Assembly (NCBI GenBank): GCA_032433765.1
Contig: JAVIAB010000073.1
Coordinates: forward strand, 56,640,565 to 56,704,564
DNA length: 64,000 nucleotides
Direction: 5' to 3'
Source: Megaustenia siamemsis
Taxonomy: Eukaryota; Mollusca; Gastropoda; Stylommatophora; Ariophantidae
A program made the position numbers and the translations under genes. The notes below the pieces were generated by a model that saw only the letters and a program-made list of their open reading frames with translations, was not told where the DNA came from and searched no databases. Shown in pieces: positions 55,565 to 64,000 of the stretch. How positions within the stretch are numbered: the stretch's first letter is position 1; every line of letters starts with the position of its first letter.

Positions 55565-58500
55565 ACAGCGGTGGATTTACAGAGGAAGCAACGGAGACCA
55601 CGACTCCTCTAATATTTTACTAGAATCCTCAACACAATCACATTCCATCTCATTGCGGTAAATGTCATTGTACAAGCAGCCACCGTATTCCCTATGATAG
55701 CCATGCTATTGTTGAAATAATTCAAGCTGTTACAAAGAAATAGAGACTTAACGTCTATGGAGGTTAAACAAACTACAACCGTATAACAGCATCTATTGAC
55801 CTCGCAATGTGTATGAGAACGGGGTAGGCCATTTCAATAATTAGCTCCCTGTTCCCACAACAAAAGAACGATATATCATAAAACGTTCTATCTATTTATT
55901 GAAACATAGAAGTAGTGCCGATGGGGAGGAAAATTTATGAGGTGCCTCGTGTAAGAGTCACTGCGCTGTGTCTGTATATACAAAAAGAAAACCTGAACAA
56001 AATTGTAAGAGAATTTAATTAACAGAAAAACCATGTTTTTCATAACTTATAATGCAAATTACAATATTATGATATAATTATCTTCTTCTTCTACCTTTTA
56101 GCTCCCAGTGGAGCATAGGTCTTCAACAAACACTTTCCAAGTCGTTCTATTTTTTGCAATTCTTTTAAGATCATTCCATGTCTTCCCCATCATCTTCATC
56201 TCTGCTTCGATCCGTCTTCTCCAAGAATTCCTTGGTCTTCCTCTTTGTCTTTTCCCCTGGGGATTCCAAAAAAGGGCCTGTTGTGTAATACTCTCAGTTG
56301 ACTTCCGTAGTGTGTCCTGTCCATCGCCATCGTCTTCGCTGTATCTCTTTATCCACTGGTATTTGACCGGTACATTTCCATAATTCCACGTTAGTGTCTT
56401 TGTCCTGCCATTTCCATCCCTTTATTCTGCGTAAGCACCCATTAATGAAAGTCTGTACCTTCGTGATTGTCAATTTTGTTATTCTCCATGTTTCACAGCC
56501 ATATAATAGGACCGACTTAACATTTGAGTTGAAAATTTTAATTTTTGTATTTAACCTAATTTCTTTGGATTTCCATATGTTTCCCAGTGCAATGAAAGCT
56601 CCTCTTGCTTTTGATATCCTTATTTTGGTATCATTTTCTGTTCCTCCCTCTTTATCTATATTACTGCCCAGACATATGTAAGATTCTACGTCTAGTAGAG
56701 GTATTTCTCCTAGTTTTATTTGATTATTGACAACTGTATTAATTCTCATAATGTTGGTCTTATCTCTATTAATCTTTAGTCCTAGCTGTTGTGATCTCTC
56801 ATCTAATATACTAATTTTATCCTGCATCTGTTGATGGCTGTGTGATAGGAGAGCTATGTCATCAGCAAAGTCTAAATCATCAAGTTGTTTGGTCAGTGAC
56901 CACTGGATCCCATTTCTGTTGTTTTGAGTTATTTTCATAATCCAATCTATGGCCAGTAGAAAGAGAAATGGGGATAGAAGGCTTCCTTGCCTTACTCCTG
57001 TTCTTATTTCAAATGCTTCTGTAAGCTGTCCTTCATGCACCACACTACATTTTGCTCCTTCATACATTGTTTTTATCAGGTTAATAAACTTTATGGGGAT
57101 TCCGTAATGACTCAGCAACTTCCAAAGCATTCTTCTGTCTAAACTATCAAATGGCTTTTCGTAATCTATGAATCCAATATAAAGTGGGGATTTTAGTTCT
57201 AGACTTTGTTCAGCTATTATACGTAGAGTAGTTATTTGATCAGCACATGATCTGTTCTTTCTAAAACCTGCTTGTTCATCTCTCAAGTGTTTCTCTATAG
57301 CCTCCTTTAGTCTCTCCAGAATGATTCTGCTTAATATTTTTCCTGGCACTGATAGTAGCATAATTCCCCTATAGTTTGTGCACTCCTGTAAACTTCCTTT
57401 CTTTGGTAGTTTGATCATATAACCTTCTCTCCAGTCTTTAGGTATTTCTTCCCTCTCCCAAATTTTATCCAATAGATTATGTAGCATCTTGGTAGAGGTA
57501 ATATCTGCTTTGATGGCTTCCGAAGGAATTTCATCTGGTCCTGTGGCTTTACCATTTTTTAATAGTTTGATGGCTTTCATTATTTCTTCTTTGCTTGGTT
57601 TTCCGCAGTTGACGTGTAACTCTTCTTCTGCTGGTAGTATATCTGGAGGATTATTTGAGCTGGGTCTGTTCAAAAGTTCTTCAAAGTGCTCTTTCCATCT
57701 CTCCATTTGTTCCCTTATATTACTAAGCAGATTTCCTTTCTTATCTTTGATAAAGGCGTTGATCTGTTTGTATTTTCCACCTAATTTCTTTGTGCTGTTG
57801 TACAGTTCTTTCATATTCCCTTTATTTGCTGCTTCTTCTGCCCCTTTAGCTAGTTCATCTATATATTTCCTCTTATCCCTTTTAATGCATCTTCTCACTT
57901 CTTTGTTCACCTCTGTGTAAGCTTCCTGCGTCTTGGCTTTATTACTTCTTGTTTTGTTTTTATTTATGTCTGCTTTCTTGTTCTTTCTTTCTTTAATTTT
58001 ATCCAGGGTCTCTGCTGTCATCCATGCCTTATTCTGGCGTTCTCTTTTCCCCAATGTTTCTTCGCATGTCTCTTTCTATATATTTTTTACCTGTTTCCAA
58101 TGATCTTCTATATTTATTATATTTTCTAGTTGTTGGAGGACTTGGTATTTGTTTGATATTGTGACTGCGAATTTATCTTTAATTCCTTGTTCTTTAAGAA
58201 ACCCTACATTGAAATACTTTCTACCCTTATTCGTTGTAGTATAACTTTTTAGTTTAAGTTTAAGTTTGGCTAACAGAAGATGATGATCAGAAGCTACATC
58301 TGCCCCTCTATATACTTTTACATCCTGTAAGGATGACTTAAACTTATTATTAATACATATGTGATCAATTTGATTTTCCATTCTATGATCTGGTGACACC
58401 CATGTAGCTTTGTGTATTCTTTTATGTTGGAATATTGTTCCTCCTAGGCTCATTTGATTAAGGGCGCAGAAATTCACAAATATCTCTCCATTCTCGTTTA

Positions 58501-59080
58501 TATCTCCAAGTCCATGTTTTCCCATAATCTCATCGAAGCCTCTGTTGTCTGATCCTACCTTAGCATTTAGGTCTCCCATCAAGATTATAATATCCTTGGC
58601 TCGTCTTGCATCCATCTGACATTGTAGCTGTCTATAGAAATCATCTTTAACTGAATCATCCATATCGTTGGTTTGTGCATAGCATTGTATAATGTGTAAT
58701 TTTATTTTGTTTTTGGTTGTTTTAAATGTTGCTCTCACCAGTCTTGGTCCCACTGCCTCCCATTCTATTAGTGTCTTCTGTGCATTCTTTGATAGCATTA
58801 TAGCTACCCCTTCGCTATGTTGTGCTCCTGGTTCCTGGTGTCCTGATGATAAAATCATCTCCCCTGTATTCCGTTTTATTTTCTCAGCTACCAGCCATCT
58901 TGTTTCATGATGTAATTATAATCATATTAATTTAGGCAATGATAGAATGAGCTGTTTAACATTGAGCAACATGCAGCAATGTTTATGTCTCAAATGATCA
59001 GGTTAAGGGTCTCATGTTTAGCCTCCTCAAGTTTCAAACTCACCGTCTCCCACTGCTCTAGCTATTAACTATATCGATTG
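55565..59080. repeat. Segmental duplication, copy B (split by a LINE)
   Basis: Parts 55565-56081 and 58913-59080 together match copy A (42630-43745) in the same orientation. Shared text includes GGAGACCACGACTCCTC, AATAATTCAAGCTGTTACAA, ATTGACCTCGCAATG and, after the LINE, CAGCAATGTTTATGT and CCTCAAGTTTCAAAC. The LINE-A copy lies between. Confidence 0.88.
56082..58912 (-). mobile_element. LINE family A (RTE-like), 5'-truncated, nearly intact
   Basis: One continuous minus-strand frame runs from 58858 to 56294, broken only by one TAG at 58076-58078. The endonuclease part keeps GDLNAKVG, TWVSPD, QIDHICI and SDHHLL but lacks its N-terminus. The reverse transcriptase keeps GPDEIP, NYRGI, DEQAGFRKNRSC, FIDYEKPFDSLDR, RQGSLLSPF and FADD. 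A proline replaces the usual alanine in EKAFD, and serine the usual cysteine in QGCLLSP. A 2-bp deletion near 56310 ends the frame early; the remaining C-terminal codons follow in another frame to about 56100. Tail AAGAAGAAG; target duplication TAATTAT at 56075-56081 and 58913-58919. Confidence 0.9.
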
Positions 59081-59092
59081 TTTGTATATATA

Positions 59093-59600
59093 TCATCATC
59101 ATCAAGTACCGAGTCTGCTGGCGTAGGTGATCATATCTCTCCACAACTTTCGATCTCGACAGTTATTTATCATTTCTGTTGTTGACCTTCTGCCAAGCCA
59201 TTCTCCTAAGCTGTGTTATATTTTTTTCTCTTTGCTCCCCTATATCTCTTCGTCGCTCAATTTTCCCAGTTGTTACAATATATTTCAGTTGTTCCCTTCT
59301 CAATACGTGGCCAAAAAAATGATGATTGTATCTTCCTAATATTGGAAATTATCTCCCTTTTTGCTTTAGCCTCTTTCAGAAAGTTTTCATTACTCGTCTT
59401 AGCTGTCCATGGTATTCTCAACATTCTTCTGCAAAACCACATTTCTACAGACTCCAGTGATCGTCTTGTCTGTTGTCCAATTGCCCATGATTCACATCCA
59501 TATGTTAAGACTGGCTCTACATAACATTTAAGAACTATTTTTCTTGTTTCTATTGTCAAAAATGGATTGCATAGTATCTTCCTCATTTTTTGGAAAGCTG

Positions 59601-59603
<3 letters not shown>
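59093..59603 (-). mobile_element. LINE family C, best-preserved 3' copy
   Basis: The minus strand reads AAFQKMRKILCNPFLTIETR, KIVLKCYVEPVLTYGCESWA, IGQQTRRSLESVEMWFCRRM and LRIPWTAKTSNENFLKEAK without a break, then loses frame near 59310. It ends with CGCCAGCAGACTCGGTACTT and (GAT)n at 59095-59103. The 5' truncation point coincides with a long (TA)n. Confidence 0.85.

Positions 59604-59681
<78 letters not shown>
59604..59681. repeat. (TA)n microsatellite
   Basis: About 39 TA units directly at the 5' truncation point of the LINE-C copy. Confidence 0.95.
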
Positions 59682-59682
<1 letters not shown>

Positions 59683-59879
59683 CAAAACTGGGATATTCGA
59701 TTAGTTGAAATATGAAGAAACGAAAAGAGTGTCATAATTACGGCTGCCCTAATTAAACGTAAAAGTAGGCTATTCATATAAACACAGACACAAACCCATA
59801 CATACAATATATCGAGAAGATCATCCAATAAAAAGAACGCATTTTAACAACTTAAAAGGGGAGGAATGGCGCATCACAT

Positions 59880-60790
59880 CACCAGAGCGGGAAGCTGTCA
59901 GCGACCCACAGCTGGTGGTTGGCGCTAGGATCGGTGAACCAGAACCATTCAGATACTACTCCACTTCTTTGCGGTGCCTCTAGGAAGACTAACCTGTCTA
60001 GTCTAACCAAACGAGTAGGGATAGAGGACAACCCGGTACTTGAAAATAACAAGCTGAATTTGGATGTGTATGGCCGAAAGTAAGGTGACCATATTTTTGA
60101 AACCCTAATCAGGGACAGATTAATTTGACTTAAATTTTCCATCAATAAAATGTAATTTCTTCCGTCTTTTTCAAGTGAATAATACATATATTTTAAAACT
60201 AATTAAAACACCTAACAATATAGGCTTACAAAACGTTATCTGGAGATAAAACAAACATTAGTGATACTCACTTAAATGGAAGGTAAAGCAGAGTTGCTGT
60301 ACTTTTCTGATCAGTATTTCAGTTTCAGTAGCCAAGATTTCAAACTTGGAGCGCATTATACTGTTACTGTTTCGCCAAATGAACAGCCAGTTCAACTTTT
60401 TAAACATTTTCTTCATAACAACGGAATAATGTCTATTTTTAAGTCGAAGAGACGTTTACCATATTGGCAAAATTGGTAAACGTTTGTGTCCCTAATGTAT
60501 TTTAACAAATCCGGGACAAAAGCTAAAACATCGGCCAAAATAAGGACAAATTCGGGGCAGTAACAAATCCGGTTGAAAAAAACAGTAAAAAATCGGGACT
60601 GTCCCTGAAAAATCGGAACGTCTGGTCACCTTACCGAAAGGTGTAATTATCACAGTTTTGCTGCAAACCACAGCACGACGTTTATACACAACTCAACGTC
60701 TTTCTCAGGGCGAACAAGTATATTCCTTTAGTCATCGAGGGAATGCAAGCAAAACTTAAAGGAGCGATTGAACATGTACACAAGTAGAAA
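59880..60790 (-). repeat. Dispersed repeat H, split by a transposon
   Basis: Minus-strand copy in two parts, 59880-60080 and 60634-60790, matching 10100-10355 (AGAGGCACCGCAAAGAAGTG, TCGATGACTAAAGGAATATA, GCAAAACTGTGATAATTACA on the minus strand). The insertion at 60081-60633 separates them. Confidence 0.75.
60081..60633. mobile_element. Non-autonomous DNA transposon with TIRs
   Basis: 553 bp starting TAAGGTGACCA and ending TGGTCACCTTA, perfect 11-bp terminal inverted repeats. Inner inverted similarity includes CAGGGACAG and CTGTCCCTG near the two ends. CCGAAAG lies on both sides (60074-60080 and 60634-60640). The empty site is inferred from the interrupted repeat H. No transposase is encoded; a 67-codon frame inside has no recognised domain. 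The TIR resembles hAT-type ends, though those usually make 8-bp duplications. Confidence 0.85.
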
Positions 60791-60794
60791 ATAT

Positions 60795-61555
60795 TTTTGT
60801 ACAATGATACCTTCCATCCATTGTCAATTCGACCCATATTACTCCTTACAATGCAAAGGACAAGTAAGTACTTCATGGACTTGTTTCTATAACAATATTA
60901 TCTTAACAGTTGTGACTTTCTATGCTACTATAACTACCATTACATTTACAACAAATACGTCTTACTACATTTACTACTCTCATTGGCGGCGCAAGTTATT
61001 GATATTATGAACACTTGTGTTATTCTTGTTACTGCTACAATTCTATGTCTAATGTACACACTTTTCACGATATAATAACACACACGCAATACACATAATG
61101 TTCACACTTTTAATCCATTGATACCATGTACTCGGAAAACAGTCATTTTGCAATCTTATTTATGCATTTGCAAAAAATGCGTTTGCTTCAACTATTACGA
61201 TCAACAAAAGCTATGATTATTGATAATAAGAACACTTAAATTCTTATTATTACCATGTTATTTTTTTTTTTAGATGGAGCGGCACGGTGGTCGTTCCAAT
61301 ATCTTTTTAGGACACGAGTCAAGTGATTAATATTTTTTATGTATTTTAAAACTATAAAACTGTAGCCACTTTGCATTCTTATGGTATAGTCGTTAACACC
61401 GATAGCACAAACGTAAGTAGAACTTATACTTGCTATATCACGATGTTCTAGATTTATGGGACGAGCTGATAGAATTCCGATAAACTTTTATTCAGCAAAA
61501 TAAAAAAAATACTACTTATAATTAGCAGAAATGTAAAAGACGCAACCACACATAT
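60795..61555. other. No feature recognised
   Basis: AT-rich intergenic sequence. Similar TACTACTATAAC-type runs near 60920-60990 may be low-complexity. Confidence 0.45.
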
Positions 61556-61557
61556 AA

Positions 61558-61815
61558 TAGGGAGCCGCGATAGTTCAGTGGTTAGTGAACTGGACTACAA
61601 AGGACAAGAGGTAGAGTTCGATCCCAACCGACGGCTTCCGGTTCACTCAGCCTTTAATGGGTACCGGATTTTTTTTTCTGGGAAAGTAAAGCGGCACGGG
61701 CGTAATACCGACCACATTACCCCAAAAATCATGTGTCGAAGGTCTGTAAAATTTATTGCCACTAACACCATATTCCCTATAAGCCACTTGGCGTGACGGG
61801 GGTACTTTACTTTTT
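61558..61815 (+). mobile_element. tRNA-derived SINE S1
   Basis: Complete copy: GGAGCCGCGATAGTTCAGTG head, B box GTTCGATCCC, body AATGGGTACCGGATT, end GGCGTGACGGGGGTACTTTAC followed by a T run. Imprecise CACATATAATA/CACATGTAATA repeats flank it. Confidence 0.9.
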
Positions 61816-62055
61816 TTTTTTTTTACACATGTAATATTCTGACAAAACCCAATCTATTACTTAGAACACATCCATTTTTGGGATTTATCAGTCATCTTTA
61901 TACGTTTTAAACAACTGATTTGACGTGACCACAATCGCTACATATAGTAACATTATTATTGTTACTACTAATAATATCTTATTATTTGTTTTACTAGTAG
62001 AACTGTAGTTTACGTACGCTCACACCACATATTATAACAGAACCCATTCAATTGC

Positions 62056-62225
62056 TCAAAGTGCAGACATTCTGTAGTCTTGTGTCTTCCCTGCACTTCT
62101 ACAACACGTGGCCAGACAGCACCGTCGGCAAGGCATCAGCAACATGATAAGACCACCGAGTATACACAGAGCTCCAGCTAATTGTATTCCCATCTCAAAG
62201 CCTCCTGTCAGTTCTTTCAGGAAGC
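62056..62225 (-). CDS. Probable last coding exon of a single-pass membrane protein
   Basis: A strong acceptor (TTGTCTGTTTGTTCCGCAG on the minus strand) ends at 62226. The exon then encodes FLKELTGGFEMGIQ, a hydrophobic segment LAGALCILGGLIMLLM of about 20 residues, and a basic cysteine-rich tail (CRRCCLATCC) ending in QDYRMSAL and a stop. Cysteines beside the membrane are typical palmitoylation candidates. The preceding exons should lie to the right, beyond the 31-bp array or outside the window. It starts in mid-codon (one base from the previous exon). Protein family not recognised; it could belong to a relative of the 49-kb protein, which is speculation. Confidence 0.5.
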
Positions 62226-62301
62226 CTGCGGAACAAACAGACAAGCAATCTTCAGAATATCGTTCTTAAATAGTGCAATCATAATGTTCAATACATTTAA
62301 A

Positions 62302-62352
62302 GAAAGAAAGACAGAAAGAAAGAAAGAAAGAAGAAGGAAAGAAAGAAAGAAA
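62302..62352. repeat. (GAAA)n-rich microsatellite
   Basis: Imperfect AAAG/GAAA repeat just before the 31-bp array. Confidence 0.9.
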
Positions 62353-62359
62353 ATACTTT

Positions 62360-63845
62360 GTAAATTGAAGATTTTCCAAGTTGTACTCTTATAAATTGAA
62401 GATTTTCCAGGTTGTACTCTTATAAATTGAAGATTTCCCAAGTTGTACTCTTATAAATTGAAGATTTTCCAGGTTGTACTCTTATAAATTGAAGATTTCC
62501 CAGGTTGTACTCTTATAAATTGAAGATTTCCCAAGTTGTACTCTTATAAATTGAAGATTTTCCAGGTTGTACTCTTATAAATTGAAGATTTCCCAAGTTG
62601 TACTCTTATAAATTGAAGATTTCCCAAGTTGTACTCTTATAAATTGAAGATTTCCCAAGTTGTACTCTTATAAATTGAAGATTTTCCAGGTTGTACTCTT
62701 ATAAATTGAAGATTTCCCAAGTTGTACTCTTATAAATTGAAGATTTTCCCAGGTTGTACTCTTATAAATTGAAGATTTCCCAAGTTGTACTCTTATAAAT
62801 TGAAGATTTTCCAAGTTGTACTCTTATAAATTGAAGATTTTCCAAGTTGTACTCTTATAAATTGAAGATTTCCCAAGTTGTACTCTTATAAATTGAAGAT
62901 TTTCCAAGTTGTACTCTTATAAATTGAAGATTTTCCAGGTTGTACTCTTATAAATTGAAGATTTCCCAAGTTGTACTCTTATAAATTGAAGATTTCCCAA
63001 GTTGTACTCTTATAAATTGAAGATTTCCCAAGTTGTACTCTTATAAATTGAAGATTTCCCAAGTTGTACTCTTATAAATTGAAGATTTCCCAAGTTGTAC
63101 TCTTATAAATTGAAGATTTTCCAGGTTGTACTCTTATAAATTGAAGATTTTCCAGGTTGTACTCTTATAAATTGAAGATTTTCCAAGTTGTATTCTAGGA
63201 GTTGAAGATTTCCCAAGTTGTACACTATAAATTGAAGATTTCCCGTGTTGTACTCTAGAAGTTGAAGATTTCCCAAGTTGTACTCTATAAATTGAAGATT
63301 TCCCAAGTTGTACTCTAGGAGTTGAAGATTTCCCAAGTTGTACTCTATAAATTGAAGATTTCCCAAGTTGTACTCTATAAATTGAAGATTTCCCAGGTTG
63401 TACTCTTATAAATTGAAGATTTCCCAGGTTGTACTCTTATAAATTGAAGATTTCCCAGGTTTTACTCTAGGAGTTGAAGATTTCCCAAGATGTACTCTAT
63501 AAATTGAAGATTTCCCAGGTTGTACTCTTATAAATTGAAGATTTCCCAGGTTTTACTCTAGGAGTTGAAGATTTCCCAAGATGTACTCTATAAATTGAAG
63601 ATTTCCCAGGTTGTACTCTTATAAATTGAAGATTTCCCAGGTTGTACTCTTATAAATTGAAGATTTCCCAAGTTGTACTCTTATAAATTGAAGATTTCCC
63701 GGTTTGTACTCGGGGAGTTGAAGATTTCCCGTGTTGTACTCTGGGAGTTGAAGATTTCCCGTGTTGTACTCTGGGAGTTGAAGATTTCCTAGGTTTTACT
63801 CTGGGAGTTGAATATTTCTTGGGTTCTGCTCTAGGAGTTGAAGTG
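62360..63845. repeat. 31-bp minisatellite, about 47 copies
   Basis: Unit: TTATAAATTGAAGATTTCCC then AAGTTGTACTC. From about 63,190 a second type with CTAGGAGTTG or CTGGGAGTTG in place of CTTATAAATTG alternates with it and becomes the only type at the right end, where the unit is 30 bases. The array probably lies in an intron of the gene ending at 62056. Minus-strand frames such as the KSSTPRVQ repeat are by-products. Confidence 0.95.
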
Positions 63846-63849
63846 TAGT

Positions 63850-64000
63850 TTTGATCAGCTTTGGATCGTTGACACTGCGGTGGCGACTGCAGATTTTCTG
63901 GCACGTGCTCTCCAAAACTAAACGAAGAAAGCATTTCAACGAGCCCGTAAAACCGGCACACAAAATTAAGGATGAAGATACATCAAAAGGAACTCATTTT
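63850..64000. other. Right end, no feature assigned
   Basis: About 150 bases of apparently unique sequence. It could contain part of an upstream exon of the membrane-protein gene on the minus strand, but no boundary is convincing. Confidence 0.3.

Noticed and set aside
54675..55601. Minus-strand frames of 200-308 codons with a 32-residue repeat (NKSSPLILHN type)
   Set aside because: Same cause: three 32-bp units make 96 bases without stops. Three overlapping frames show the same peptide, which is not expected of a gene.
60276..60479. 67-codon frame inside the TIR element as a transposase
   Set aside because: Too short, with no catalytic motif or DNA-binding domain visible.
63103..63961. Repeat peptides GNLQFIEYNL and KSSTPRVQ
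   Set aside because: Translations of the 31/30-bp minisatellite. The non-repeat start at 63,850-63,961 has no convincing exon boundary.

Overview
This is a window of an animal nuclear genome. It is AT-rich, with small exons in long introns bounded by GT/AG, tRNA-derived SINEs, many non-LTR retrotransposon remnants and several minisatellites. The repeat style (short 3'-truncated LINE tails with GAT/GAA-type ends, an RTE-like LINE, SINEs with intact A and B boxes) suggests an invertebrate, probably a lophotrochozoan such as a gastropod mollusc. That placement is inference. There are no bacterial-style operons.

Left part (1 to about 26,100): one well-supported gene, TTC4, on the + strand. Its 11 coding exons between 3657 and 25506 splice in frame to a 396-residue HSP90/HSP70 co-chaperone with three TPR motifs and a C-terminal wheel domain. 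About 22 kb of gene carries only 1.19 kb of coding sequence. The introns hold SINEs, LINE tails, a 67-bp minisatellite (19 copies) and a near-perfect 46-bp-arm hairpin.

Middle part (about 26,100 to 42,000): no convincing host gene. It holds LINE fragments, nested SINEs, a long but broken RTE-like LINE (32,225-35,420, +), related 42-bp and 46-bp minisatellites, a 52-bp minisatellite and a tRNA-like fold-back element interrupted by a SINE.

Right part (42,000 to 64,000): a 4.8-kb array of a 21-bp unit with an ~830-bp higher-order repeat, flanked by an inverted repeat pair; a lone coding block (49,014-49,943, -) for a cysteine-rich two-repeat extracellular-type protein with a possible promoter; a 3.3-kb purine-rich array of a 32-bp unit; a segmental duplication (42.6-43.7 kb and 55.6-59.1 kb) split by different LINE insertions in each copy, including a 5'-truncated RTE-like copy (56,082-58,912, -) that is almost intact; a 553-bp DNA transposon-like element with TIRs and a target duplication; one probable terminal exon of a membrane protein (62,056-62,225, -); and a 1.5-kb array of a 31-bp unit.

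The long repetitive reading frames inside the arrays are by-products of unit lengths and stop-free units and are not annotated as genes. LINE families are labelled A to G, SINE families S1 and S2, and one dispersed repeat H. These labels are mine, for cross-reference within this window only.
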